A stretch of 64,000 nt of DNA. It comes from Aurelia coerulea (Eukaryota > Cnidaria > Scyphozoa > Semaeostomeae > Ulmaridae). A program made the translations under genes and the position numbers. Shown piece after piece: positions 1-63,567 of this stretch; positions within the stretch are counted from its first letter, which is position 1; every line of letters begins with the position of its first letter. Under the pieces are notes generated by a model that worked only from the letters and a program-made list of their open reading frames with translations, was not told the origin of the DNA and did no database searches. The stretch is taken from NCBI GenBank assembly GCA_039566865.1, contig CM076955.1:1862501-1926500 (forward strand), read 5' to 3'.

Positions 1-621
1 GACGATGAATCGTTTCAAACAATGTCACCGGACGCGTATTCAAAACCGATTAGTTTAGATACGCCTCCACCGAGAAGCGAGAAATTACAACGAACTCAAG
101 CAGAATCACTCGCCTCTGCGCTCGGTGCGAAATTCGGTACAGACGAGATCGCAGCTGAAGAACTTAATACGGATTGTTACAACGAGTTATCGGTGCGAGC
201 AGGGCGGAGACTTACTGTAGACGAAGGCGAGGAAATAGGCGAAGATTGTACGGATGGAACCGAGGATAGTGATACATTTTACGATTGTAAAGGCGATGTC
301 TCGGCCTCTCATTCAAATCTCATTCAGGGAATTGACCGAGTGAAAATCACACAAACGAAAAACAGGCCAGTTAAATCTGCACCGTCTACACCAACAGGGA
401 GCAGAAAGGCGGGAATTTTGAGATTATTTAAATTTTCTTCGAAAGACGATAGCGTAAATGAAGCAGTGTCCTTGCCTGCGATAGCGTTGAATTTCTCTGA
501 AAAGACTACTGTAAAGAGGACTGCATCACAAAAAACTAAACAAGCTTCGGATGCTAAAGTTTCTCAAAAACCTAGGCCAGCACGGCCAAGTCGCCCCAAC
601 AGGACAAGGTCGAAAAAATAG
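1..621 (+). CDS. C-terminal coding part of an unrecognised gene (5' end outside window)
   Basis: The frame is open from base 1 and ends at the TAA at 619-621, giving 206 residues. I see no acceptor inside it, so this is probably the last coding exon, entered from upstream of the window. The protein is hydrophilic and looks disordered: an acidic, Ser/Thr-rich middle (EEIGEDCTDGTEDSDTFYDC), then a Lys/Pro-rich end with PxxP-type motifs (KPRPARPSRPNRTRSKK) and a basic last residue pair. A short possible amphipathic stretch reads GILRLFKFSSK. I do not recognise the family; the tail resembles disordered ends of cytoskeletal or signalling scaffolds, but that is only an impression. Codon use looks coding, with no repeat homology elsewhere in the window. 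Confidence 0.7.
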   Translation, partial: DDESFQTMSPDAYSKPISLDTPPPRSEKLQRTQAESLASALGAKFGTDEIAAEELNTDCYNELSVRAGRRLTVDEGEEIGEDCTDGTEDSDTFYDCKGDVSASHSNLIQGIDRVKITQTKNRPVKSAPSTPTGSRKAGILRLFKFSSKDDSVNEAVSLPAIALNFSEKTTVKRTASQKTKQASDAKVSQKPRPARPSRPNRTRSKK

Positions 622-666
622 AGATTGTTGTAGTAATTAATTCTAACGCAGCATAGTCAGTTTAAA

Positions 667-817
667 GTACAGTAAACACGGGTGAATAAGATCCTACAAT
701 TTTGCAAGCCATTCTTGGCTCTTACACAATAAATACAATGGATTGCTTCTTTTAAAATGTGGGTCTAAGTTGACAATTTAACCCCGTAGGTTCTCAATCC
801 ACTAGGTTTTTATTGTA
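667..817. mobile_element. MITE family D, copy 1 (decayed)
   Basis: The left end ACAGTAAACACGGG followed by AGATCCTACAATTTTGCAAG, and the right end GTAGGTTCTCAATC...GGTTTTTATTGTAC, match the ends of the copies at 32901-33064 and 42064-42541 (ACAGTAAAAACCCGCG, AAGAACCTA). Short non-autonomous element with terminal inverted repeats, weakly preserved. Confidence 0.55.
728..733 (+). terminator. AATAAA polyadenylation signal, 3' UTR of the first gene
   Basis: A canonical AATAAA lies 107 bases after the stop codon at 621, the expected distance for a short 3' UTR. It lies inside a decayed MITE copy (667-817). Confidence 0.5.
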
Positions 818-1142
818 CGTGGGTGCTTACTGGGCAGCTAGTTTATATAGAATTTTTCGATATGAAATTGTAGGTAGATGAATTCGTTAAGAGGGATTCA
901 GAAATGCGCTGTTTTGTTTATACAAAAGATAAATACTTGAAATCTTTGCAAATTCAGGTCTATCAAAATTTGAGAATAGAGGCAACTGAATTAAATGATA
1001 GTTACAAGGAACGTTGGAAGACTGAAATTTACTTTGTAGAAACATCAGTTAATTGCAAAACAGAGATATTTTTCAAAATTCCGACAGTTTTCAAGTATCT
1101 CATTTTCAACCGGAACAGTCACTTACAAAAATACATTACAAT

Positions 1143-1638
1143 TACTGGGTGTCCCAAAGCAAATACTCCCGTTTGAAAAATAATCAAAATTTGATTTCAC
1201 GGCCGAGATTCGATTTTTTTTTTATCAAGTAGATCAAGGACCAAATGTTATTCCAAGATATAGTGGTTTTAAATCATACTGCCAAAAAGTACTGATGATT
1301 TCTAGAACAATTTCTTTGTGCATGTAAAGCTTCTAGTTTGGTCATAAATGACAGAATGAAATGCGCACTATCATTGGAGACTTCAACGATGATAAAGAAT
1401 CTTGAAAATTTTGACTCTCAGGCAAGATTGAGTATTTTGCTTAAAAACTATAGCTCAAAAGAAGGTTTTTCACCGTTCAATTTTTCTACCTTGCTGTATC
1501 AAAAGCAAACATTTTATCATCTATAAATATTTTTGGGTCTTTGAAAAAACAATCAAAGAGAAAATTTTATTAAAGGTTTGATAATCAATTTTTGGTGATT
1601 TTTTAAACCGGAGTACTTTTTTTTTGAGACACCCCGTA
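1143..1638. mobile_element. Mariner-type foldback MITE (TA-C(C/T)GGGTGTCCC ends), decayed
   Basis: The left end TACTGGGTGTCCCAAA and the right end TTGAGACACCCCGTA are inverted matches, bounded by TA. The ends match the clear family members at 23063-23662 and 59743-60363. The interior is AT-rich with no transposase. Confidence 0.5.
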
Positions 1639-1940
1639 GATGTTCCAATTTTTGTCATTTCAAGGTGATTCAGATTTTTTTTAAATTTAATATTTTAGTT
1701 TCATTGGTTAAAATATAGTTTGAATGCCTGAATGTACGGCATGCATTGATTTTGGCAAGAGAAATCTTCTTACGAAGCACATGCTTTCCGAATGCCAGAT
1801 GCTTTTGGTCAGTTAGGGTTTGGGATTTATTCCAGGTTTTGTGCCATTGAATCATTGTGCATTCAAGCAATTTGCAAACTTCACTCTGCAGGCCTTTGCG
1901 CATGTTTGAAGAAGACTACCACATTATTAAATACCTATTA

Positions 1941-2128
1941 GATCTTGTTGGGGAGATGAGATCGGTTTGTCCGAGGAAGCCTATGTGTCCCCCCGTGAAG
2001 TAGGTTAATGCTTATGCGCCCGTCTGAGTTCCAACCCAAAACGCTACTGCGCATGAGCATTAACCTACTGCACGGGGGGACACATACGTTTCCTCGGACA
2101 AACTGTATCTCGTCTCCCCAACAAGATC
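1941..2128. repeat. Foldback element, near-perfect hairpin
   Basis: GATCTTGTTGGGGAGATGAG at 1941 pairs with the inverted copy ending at 2128. The arms continue through TTTGTCCGAGGAA and GTGTCCCCCCGTG to about 75 bases each. No other copy in the window. Confidence 0.8.
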
Positions 2129-2182
2129 GTGTTGCAGTTGATTGAATAATAGAGGTAAAGGCTGATATCCAGTCAGTGAAAC

Positions 2183-2300
2183 TTTTCGAGCGGGCGGAAA
2201 TTCTATTGTTTGCGAGAGAAAATGTCGCTCTGGAGTTGAATAGGAAGTTACGGCTGAGCGACCTTTTATTGTTAAAATTTCCGCCAGCTCGGAAAATTCC
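2183..2300. repeat. Short foldback element
   Basis: TTTTCGAGCGGGCGGAAATT near 2183 is the imperfect inverted copy of AATTTCCGCCAGCTCGGAAAA near 2278-2298. It lies just downstream of the 1941-2128 hairpin. Confidence 0.55.
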
Positions 2301-2739
2301 TCTGATTGGAAATTACTTAGCCTTTACTTCTAAACGTATTAAATTTTAGATTTAATTAAATTCGAGAACTTAATGTAGGTTTTTGGGAATTTCAGTAATA
2401 ATATTAAGAGTAGCAGTCATATCCTTATTTCGTCTGTTGTTTTTGTCTTTAACATTGATTCTTATCAAACAGGAGAAAATTTAAAGTTGCAAAAGAAGGA
2501 GTCATTTTATAATTGAAAATCTACTGAAGGTACAAAAATATGAGAACTTCTGTGAAAAGCGAAAGTGCAGTAAACTGCATTGAAACATTTTATCTGGTCA
2601 AATGACTTTAACCATATTTTATCATAGTTTCAATTTTCAAAGCAAAATCTCTATTTAAGGGATATACTTTTTTGCTATTCTGAAACAAATTTCGAATCGA
2701 ACTATATTTTGATGAATTTTGATGAATGTCTGAATGAAC

Positions 2740-2845
2740 ACAATAGTGATTTCAAAGCTCCAACGCCAATCGATCGAACCTCGCGTATAAGATGTATGAA
2801 AATAACGCTCGCTCCGGGCTCTTTTGTAGAATAGCTAAAAGGTCT
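2740..2845. mobile_element. MITE family I, partial copy 1
   Basis: It contains ATCGATCGAACCTCGC and GGGCTCTTTTGTAGAATAGC, matching the inside and one end of the fuller copies at 7655-7833 and 45955-46122. Only one terminus is kept. Confidence 0.6.
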
Positions 2846-3996
2846 TTTTGTAAGATATGTTTCGAATAGTACCGGATGGGTTAGCAAAATGTACACACGC
2901 TTTGAAACATCGTAGCACAAAAACTATAACACTGATTTGCAAAATGACAACTCTGTTGACAAACTGAGAGTTTGACTTAATTTTGAGAATCCATTCTTAA
3001 TTTGAAGTGCATTTATATTATTACCATTTTCACCATTGAGAAACACAGCAAAAGCCTTTGACATGAAAGATCAGAGGGCAACGCTGAGGTGGAGACACCG
3101 CACGGGAGGATGTAACCTCGTTTCTAGGTCTATTTCGAAGGAAGCAAAAATGAAAGGAAAAAGATAGGACGAAAAAGCAACAAGTTGCAGCAGCAGCGAA
3201 GCAAAGAACTTGATTGGAAGGTAAAGTATTCGTATTTGTGTCCTGTTTGAACGCATTTAGACTGAAATACAGAGGCACTGAACTCTGTTCTTTACTAGGA
3301 AATGGCTCAACTCAGCTGATGATAAAGTCAATTTGATTCGATGATGATATCTTTTATAAAAGATTTTTTAGGCCCGAAAATGAAACAAGAGGGATTAGGC
3401 CTAAAAATAAGATGAAAGTGGTGCTAAAAGTGGTCAGAATTGATGCAAATAATGCCATCAAACACATCTTTTATTCTAGGATGGAATCAGCAAGATCAAA
3501 ATTTCTTTGCTGCCCCCATGCCATGCTCATCCTCAAACAAAAAGTCCAAAAGTATATGGGATGTGCCTTTCCCATCATGCTCGCAATATACTGTAGAATG
3601 CAGTTTGTGGTGCGCACCAAAGAACTTTGGTGCAAATTTCAGGGATAACAATTTAAAAACAATAGGTTATTGTTTAAGATTCAACAGTCTTTGGTGCCTA
3701 TTTTGAGAAGATTCCTGCTTGTTGCCTGTGGGCCTGGTTGGAACTTGATATCTAGATTTCTTGTGGGAGCAGCTTGGATAGTTGGCACACAGATTTCTCA
3801 TTTTTAACAAGGACCTTGTTGCCAGAATTGAAATGGACCTTTAAAGTTTGCACTGCTGCAAAACTTTCAAATCTGGACAATTGACATAGATTTTTGGAAC
3901 CATAAAAATTAAATGTATATTGATTATCTTTACTTATCCTTGCAGGAAAAGATTTATTCAGGTGCCAAGTTAAAAGAGTAAAAAGAGCTCATCATA

Positions 3997-29771
<25,775 letters not shown>

Positions 29772-29848
29772 TAAGGCTAACAGAATTTTTATATCACTGA
29801 ATTTATTGTTAATAGTAATAGATTTCTATTTTAAATGCGATTCTTAAA

Positions 29849-30073
29849 TTAAGAAACACTGTTTTCCTTTCTTCTCTCGTCAAAGTCTTTTTGCGGTGGA
29901 TATCGGTCAGACATGAGAAAGATCTTTTGTGATGCTTTTTTATGGAAAACTGTTTTGAAATCTGGTATCTGAAACCCTTGCAAAACGACTGAGACTTGCA
30001 CTGAAGATTTGGCAAAGGATTTTAATTGAGTTTTGAATTTCGTAACAAAGGATTCAGTTCTCCGAGAAGACAT
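29849..30073 (-). CDS. Possible small ORF, unrecognised (74 codons)
   Basis: Opens with ATG (MSSRRTESFVTKFKTQLKSF), with an in-frame stop just upstream and an acceptor-like CTTTTCTTCAG ending about 30090. Basic, Lys/Ser-rich, and ends DFDERRKENSVS. No family recognised. It lies in the 3' flank of AP4E1 on the opposite strand, and may be chance. Confidence 0.2.
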   Translation of the reverse strand: MSSRRTESFVTKFKTQLKSFAKSSVQVSVVLQGFQIPDFKTVFHKKASQKIFLMSDRYPPQKDFDERRKENSVS

Positions 30074-30128
30074 CGCGATTTACACGGTTCTGAAGAAAAG
30101 AGTTCACACCTTTGCGTGCACTCGCTCG

Positions 30129-30134
30129 AATAAA
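30129..30134 (+). terminator. Candidate AP4E1 polyadenylation signal AATAAA
   Basis: First AATAAA after the stop, at a distance of 358 bases. Position is plausible; no other evidence. Confidence 0.35.
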
Positions 30135-30679
30135 AGAATGAATAGAAGATAGGGAAAATCATGGCTACGCTGATATACGCTGATAGATAGTGTGAAGTCT
30201 CTTCTTTAGGCGCTGAAATCGCTTTGTCTTCATCAGATCTGTTTCCTTTGTTTTACAACATTTGCCCTTGCTTTCGTGAATATAGCGTTGGCAATTTTTG
30301 CAAGAAATACTTGCGAAAGATCCCCCAGGAGATTATTTTAGATGTAAATGTTCTATTGCTTGCTTTCGCAAATATGAAATTTGTCCTTCCTTTGGGAGAT
30401 GGAAACTGTAAGAGAATTCTAACTCTAGTTTTGTTTAATCATCAAGGGAGAAAAGAGCCTTCCTTTTACCAAAGCTAAATGTTGTTTACACCCACTTAGA
30501 TCACGTGATTGTCCTCTTGAGGAAACTTTCTTTTCACACTACTTAAAAGGACTGTGCAGCGGTAAACAGGCGTGTCTATAAATGGAACAAAGAACTCATT
30601 CAAACGCAACATTGTTTCTTGACTATCCATTGTTTACGACGCGTGTGCAACTTTGGTTTGAATAAGATATTTTAGATGT

Positions 30680-30960
30680 TCTGCTCTTTGCAAATGCAAG
30701 CTTTTAACCTTGAAAAACTCCCCGCGTACCATGCAAAGCAACAAAGACAGATTTGGTAAGACAATAGCATGAGTTGCTTTGATTGACACCGCAATTCAAA
30801 GCGATTAGCGATTGCAGACAAAAGAAATTCCCTCGACCGGTAACTCAAAACAAACAAAGCTGCCAAAGTTTCTCTGAAACCCTGGTAGCTGACGCGCTCG
30901 CTGTGCATTCCAGAAATTCTTTTCAAGAGCAAACATGAGCATAGACAGATTGTAAAAGAA
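30680..30960. mobile_element. Repeat family F, single arm
   Basis: Shares ATTCAAAGCGATTAGCGA, GCAGACAAA, AAGTTTCTCTGAAACCC and GCTGTGCATTCCAGAAATT with 32460-32870, 33570-33722, 51596-52197 and 58085-58345. Confidence 0.8.
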
Positions 30961-31324
30961 CATACCTTCGATTCTCCTTCAGGTTAGTTCAACTCTATTT
31001 TCATTTCGTGAAGGAACAAAAACATAAGATCCTTTTGGATGATTACAAAGTCCGTCCTGAGCTAAACAAGCATAAGAAAATCTGAATAATGATTTCTTCA
31101 TAACCCGAAATGATCGTTGTCATGCTGTTCTTAGCTACAGTCAGAGAGATGAGTGTTGCTGCTAAAGTCGCCTTCAATAGCAAATCAAGCGCCTTGTATA
31201 ACGACAAGAATCGCCCGAAAAGCAATTTTTTGATCTTTATGTCAAACGAAGATGATACGCAAAAAATCAAAATTAATTACCCCTAGTTTGCTTGGTTCGT
31301 GCATGAAACTATTTGTGCACCTGC

Positions 31325-31450
31325 CTCAAATTAGATGTTATGTGAGATTTACGATAGCGCAAAATTACTTATGCAGAACCAGGGATAAATAGTACTGTGC
31401 AGAACTCTGCAGATCGTTTCTATTCACGGGCATCTAATTTGAGACAAGCA
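31325..31450. mobile_element. Hairpin family G, copy 1
   Basis: CTCAAATTAGATGTTATGTG at the left and its inverse ATCTAATTTGAGACA at the right. Related hairpins are at 50831-50953 and 58386-58503. Confidence 0.7.
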
Positions 31451-32293
31451 GTCACGAAGATAACATCTGTGCAGAATCATATGCATGCAGATGTTTTGGT
31501 TCAGTGTGATCATGTGCCTTCCCCCAGTCAATGGCGCCATTGTTTGCTGGTATTCTGCACCTTTCTTGTCAACTTCACCTGCGACATTTGCATCTTTGCA
31601 TCTGTAGCTGTGTAGGAAGGGGTCCTTATACCTTCGGTGATGCTGCGAATGCGAGCCTCTGTGCAGGCCGCCGGTTACATCATCCTCCATCCTCTAAAGT
31701 TGACTTATTTGCATAATGAGTACTATCAATAAGTGGCTAATGATGCATTCGTTCTAGAAAACGATTGTTTTAACATAATTAAGCTACTAATGACGTCAAG
31801 AACGTGCCAATTCTGCGTAAATTTGTTGTTGTGCCAGGGTAAACATCATGGTGATTTGTCCATCTTATGGTGTCAAATCTGTCTATCATGAAATAAGCCG
31901 ACGTCAAATGTTGCTATAGGATCGCGGGAAACGTCTGTCGTGTGTGCGCTTTCTGTGCGCTTTCTTTATTTCAGTGCCAATTAGCAGAGGTAAAACGTTA
32001 ATCAATTGCCTTAACGAGCGTGACGGACTTTCTTTCTTTCTTTCTTTCTGACTTTCTGACTGACCTGGAGCCCCCTCTTAGATTACAAAGTTGGACTTTG
32101 TAATCAATGATATAACACAGCGAGGACAAGTCACGATGTTGGAGGTGGCATCAGCAAACTGTTTTCGCGCAATTTTTGTGAAAAACTAGGCCGAGACCAG
32201 GGATAAATAGTAAAATAGATAACTATTTGTCCCTGGCCGAGACTCTTTTATTCAGCGACTTTGCAGTGCTATCAAATGTGTCAAGATTCGAGG

Positions 32294-32341
32294 GCGCTCC
32301 ACAAGGGCGATACCCCTCGGGGTATCGCCCTTGTGGAGCGC
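32294..32341. repeat. Perfect 48-bp palindrome, GC-rich
   Basis: Arms of 23 bases (GCGCTCCACAAGGGCGATAC then CCC) pair without mismatch around a two-base TC centre. Much richer in GC than its surroundings. Confidence 0.95.
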
Positions 32342-32459
32342 TTTTGTAAGGAGAGCAGGTTTTCACAATATAAAACGAAATTTTTGAATAAAACTTACCA
32401 TGAGTATGATCATGTCGTGATTATGATCATTACCATGAGTATGTCGTTTTATCAACACG

Positions 32460-32870
32460 GCCAACAAAGACAGATTTTGTAATACAATAGCAACAGTTGC
32501 GTTTGATTGACACCTCAATTCAAAGCGATCAGCGACTGCAGACGAAGGGAATTCAAAACAAACAAAGCCGCAAAAGTTTCTCTGAAACCCAGGTAGCTAA
32601 CGCGCTTGCTGTGCATTCCAGAAATTGTTTTTAAGAGTAAAGACGAGCACATATCGAAAGAAGAAGGATATATCTACCAATCTACCTCGGGCATTTTATT
32701 TAGTTGGTTCAAAAGCCGATTGGGAGGCGCTTCAATTCTCATATTTTTTGGCATGATTAGAGCACTTACTGCTTAGCTTCCGAACCAAATAGATAAATGC
32801 CTGAGGTAGGTGTGTAGATATATCCTTCTTCTTTCGATATATGCTCATGTTTGCTCTTGAGAAAAAAGCG
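32460..32870. mobile_element. Repeat family F, foldback copy
   Basis: The left arm has GAAAGAAGAAGGATATATCT and CTACCTCGGGCATTTTAT; the right arm has the inverse forms around 32790-32850. The outer part (AAGTTTCTCTGAAACCC) is present only on the left. Confidence 0.8.
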
Positions 32871-32900
32871 GCGAAAAGTATATTCTAAAACGTAAAAAAT

Positions 32901-33064
32901 GCAGTAAAAACCCGCGGCGTATAAGAACCTAGTAAATTGAGAACATACAGGCTGAAATTGTCTCAGTTTCAATTACTTTATAAGAACCTAGCCATTGTCT
33001 TCATTGCTTAAGAACCAAGGCTGACTTGCAAAATTGTAGGTTCTGAAACACGGGTTTTTACTGT
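32901..33064. mobile_element. MITE family D, copy 2
   Basis: CAGTAAAAACCCGCGGCG at the left and ACACGGGTTTTTACTGTA at the right are inverted ends, with AAGAACCTAG words inside. Confidence 0.85.
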
Positions 33065-33569
33065 ACACTATAAAACAATGAAATAACAGCCCGCCATGAA
33101 AAATATCCCTTTCCGAAAAAAGGCTATAGAAAATTTGCTTTCTTTCTTTTCCTGATGTTAGAAAAACAGAGACTAAAACGATACCGGGAAACGACTTGCT
33201 GCTTGTCAGTCGAAATTATTGAAACTCCAATAGTTCTATTTCGCTTTTGCAATCATGTCAATAAAAAGAAAATCAAATAGTTACCTCGCCTTCTATGCTG
33301 TCTTTCTAAAGTTCACAGTTCTTATGAAACCAGGAAGTTTGTCTCCTTTCTGCAAAGTCAAACATGACGAAACACATTGGAAAGCTTCTCGACATGCCGT
33401 TCCAGGCGATTTTATATGATTTCGAATCTTCGTTAGGATTTCTTCATGAAAAAATCCAGCCTCAATTCAGCTAACGTTATCTATACCCACTTCAGGTAGA
33501 GTGAGTGACCATACACTTGGGAAATAATTTCTTTGTCCTTTGATACGGTTACCAGTTTCATGCTTTGAT

Positions 33570-33722
33570 GCATGACAAAGACAGATTCTGTAGCACAATA
33601 GCATGAGTTGCTTTTGTTGACACCTGCATTCACAGCGATTCGCAATTGCAGACAAAGGAAATTCCCTCGACCAATTATTCAAACAAACAAAGCCGCAAAT
33701 TTTCTCTGAAACCTAGGTAGCT
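33570..33722. mobile_element. Repeat family F, partial arm
   Basis: Has CAAAGACAGATTCTGTAGCA, GCAGACAAAGGAAATTCCCT and TTTCTCTGAAACCTAGGTAG, as in other family F copies. It joins the large foldback at 33740. Confidence 0.8.
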
Positions 33723-33739
33723 TGCTCGCTCGTGTGTTT

Positions 33740-34904
33740 AAGGTAACTCTGCTTTCCGCTCTAGTGCACAGCGAGATGCCATTTCGCAAAACCACTCTCC
33801 TCAGAAAACAGTTAATTTCTCCAATATTATTCGGTCTATCGAAAAGCGGTAAGAAGGATGTTGTTCTGTATAATCTGGGCACTCGAAATATGTATGTATC
33901 GCAATGTTTCCATCAACCCTGGCTTCGCAAATCCTTGCCCAAATCTTTTTGCTGATTTCAGAAAATTGGATTTACCTCCAAAACTACTCGAAAAAGTTTC
34001 GATTTTTTTTCGCTCCATCTTTAGCTAAGTAGTTGATCTACAACTTTCCCAAGTCTGATTGAAAAAGCTAGGCTAGATTTCCTGCAATCGAATTTTACAT
34101 TTCTGTTTACTTTTCGACATCGAAGGGGAAAAGCGTTGGTCAACAGTTTAGCCCATGCAGAACGATTTGAACGCCCGTAGAATGTTTTTGCAAAAAAATT
34201 AGTTCTTGATCTAAGATCTATGCTCATTGTGGACTCAAAAAGAAATAGATAATCTGTGAATGCTTACGAAAGTCTCGAAAGACACCCAAAGCATGGTTTA
34301 GTTAAGTTGCTGGTAAAAATCAGTAATTTTTAATCAATAGATGCAAATGATACTTTTACAAGCGCACGAAGGATGTCTTTTGAGACCTGCGTATGGAATT
34401 CCCAGAAGATGACGTTCATTTGTTTGCCAATGGAAAAACTTCTGAAAGTTATTTCAAGCCTGAGCTTTTGCAAGCGTGCTTCATAGCATATTAATCTGTT
34501 GACCAAGGTTTCTCCATTTCGCTGTCGAAAAGTAAACAGAAATACTAAATTCGATTGCAGGAAATCTAGCCTAGCTTTTTCAATCAGACTTGGCAAAGTT
34601 GTAGATCAACAACCTAGCTAAAGATGGCACGAAAAAAATTCGGACATTTTTCGAGTAGTTTTTGGAGATAAATCCACTTTTTCTGAAATTAGCAAAAAGA
34701 TTTGAACTAGGATTTGCGAAACCAGGGTTGCCGGAAAAATTGCGATTTATACATCTTTCGATTGACCAGATTATACAGAACAACCTCCTTTTTACCGCTT
34801 TTCCATAGGCCAAATAATATTGGAGAAATTAACTGTTTTCTGAGGAGAGTGCTTTCGCGAAACGGCATTTCGATGTGCACTAGAGCGGAAAGCAGAGTTA
34901 CCTT
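33740..34904. mobile_element. Large foldback element, 1.16 kb
   Basis: AAGGTAACTCTGCTTTCCGC at 33740 is inverted at 34885-34904. Pairing continues through AGAAAACAGTTAATTTCTCC, GAAAAAGCTAGGCTAGATTT and TTTACTTTTCGACA towards the centre near 34300. Arms are over 500 bases each with scattered differences. No transposase frame. Confidence 0.9.
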
Positions 34905-35159
34905 AAGTGAGATTAGTGCACAAATCTTTACTAATGACAGTTTACCTCTCCCGGGGTAAGTTGGTCAAGCACGAGAATGAGGAACACCCGAAGAAACATA
35001 GATTCATTATACTCCAAATCGAAATTTCCATTTACAAAGCAAAATGTCGACTACTGACAATTTCAGAAATAAGACAGTCTAATGATATAGCCTTGATAGT
35101 CAATTAATTTGTCCCTAAAAGATTGACTCCCCATTGACGCTCATATAATTAGCATCAAT

Positions 35160-35470
35160 CTTCAAAACTTGCAGAATCGGGCGACTAGAATTATTACAAA
35201 TAGCAAATAGCAGCTACGATGCTCCTGTCGAAGCTTTGATTAAACAATTAAAATGGCCAACTGTGAGGGATATGATTAGAAATCAGACTGCAACAATTGT
35301 ATTTGATTCTGTTAATAATCTCGCGCCTGATTATCTCTCACACTTGTTTATCAGAAATTCTGATCGCAATATCATCAACCTTAGAAATGCCGAAGCTGAC
35401 TTGCTGGTATCATTCATGAAAACTAGTAATGGGCAGAAAGCGTTTGCATTTCGTGGAGCAACCAATTGTG
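35160..35470 (+). mobile_element. LINE RT C-terminal fragment, same family as 38780-40590
   Basis: Reads ELKWPTVRDMIR-type sequence (here QLKWPTVRDMIRNQTATIV), LAPDYLSHLFIRNSDRNIIN and SNGQKAFAFRGA, near-identical to the minus-strand LINE. A frame break precedes it, and the match ends at FRGA. Dead fragment. Confidence 0.9.
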
Positions 35471-35587
35471 CAATGTTTTTAAAGATTTGATTTCTATCCC
35501 ATGGTTAGGCTCCAGCAATCAAAATTGCACATGAGAGTTTCCTGATAGGTTTGCTGCGACGATGGTCACATGAAAAGTTTGGGAAAA

Positions 35588-35680
35588 ATCCAGGGGCGGA
35601 CTGGCAGTATAATTAGGGCCTGGGCAATTCAGCCATAAAGGGGCCCAATACTAAAGGCGAGCGAAGCGATTGCTTCACAA
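35588..35680. mobile_element. Possible hAT-like terminus
   Basis: CAGGGGCGGACTGGCAGTAT resembles the CAGGGGCGGACTGG ends common in hAT-type elements. The opposite end was not found, so this may be one end of a decayed element. Confidence 0.35.
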
Positions 35681-36103
35681 AATTATCATGTCATAATGTG
35701 ATATCTTTTTCGGAATATTCTAGGGCATCAATACCAAAGTTTTTGAGCCAGCAAAAATTTGCGCGCAGAAGAAAGTGATGTAAAGTAAATCAATTTCAAT
35801 TAATCTTGTTAGCATTGTAGAGAGAAATCAGCAAGCACCTTATCTCATTGTTGTTGGCTTCAACGATGGTCGTTATCAATCGTTGAAGCCAACAAAAGTG
35901 AAAACAAAGTGACAACAGCTATAGGCCCCATGTAGAATTCATTTCCCTTCCGCTTAACTGCCATGTGCGTTCTATTTCTCACCACAACTGATGAAGGGGT
36001 ATGCCCGATACGTTTAGTCTAATTAATTCCTGGAATTTTAGTTTAATTAATACATAAATTTATGTTATCAACTGAAACTATTGCCGCACGTCAACCTCAA
36101 GAT

Positions 36104-36123
36104 TTTATTGAACAGAATTTATT
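36104..36123 (-). terminator. WDR7 polyadenylation signals (two AATAAA)
   Basis: On the minus strand, AATAAA occurs at 36123-36118 and 36109-36104, 164 and 178 bases after the WDR7 stop, a normal 3' UTR length. Confidence 0.6.
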
Positions 36124-36286
36124 TACCATGCATTTGAAAGTTCTGTAGTTTAGATGCATGGAGGGGAAATGATCCTGTCTACCCTTGAGCAAATTTTTCC
36201 ATCTTTCAACGCATAATTGCCTCAAGTTGTTACTTTTTCGAAAAGTTTCAAGATCAAATTTATAATCTGTGGTAAATAATATGATT

Positions 36287-63567
<27,281 letters not shown>

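Larger units (their letters stand above)
818..3996. other. Intergenic spacer and AP4E1 upstream region
   Basis: No open frame here looks like a gene; the short ones fall in repeat sequence. The stretch holds several foldback elements (listed separately). Just before the AP4E1 ATG, a CTTGCAG at about 3939-3945 could be the acceptor of a 5' UTR intron, leaving about 50 bases of leader before ATG 3997. I see no clear TATA box or initiator and cannot place the transcription start. Confidence 0.4.
29772..36286. other. Convergent intergenic spacer, transposon mosaic
   Basis: AP4E1 (+) and WDR7 (-) end on either side. No credible gene apart from LINE debris. It contains families F, G and D, a large foldback, a 48-bp palindrome and a hAT-like end, listed separately. 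Confidence 0.75.
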
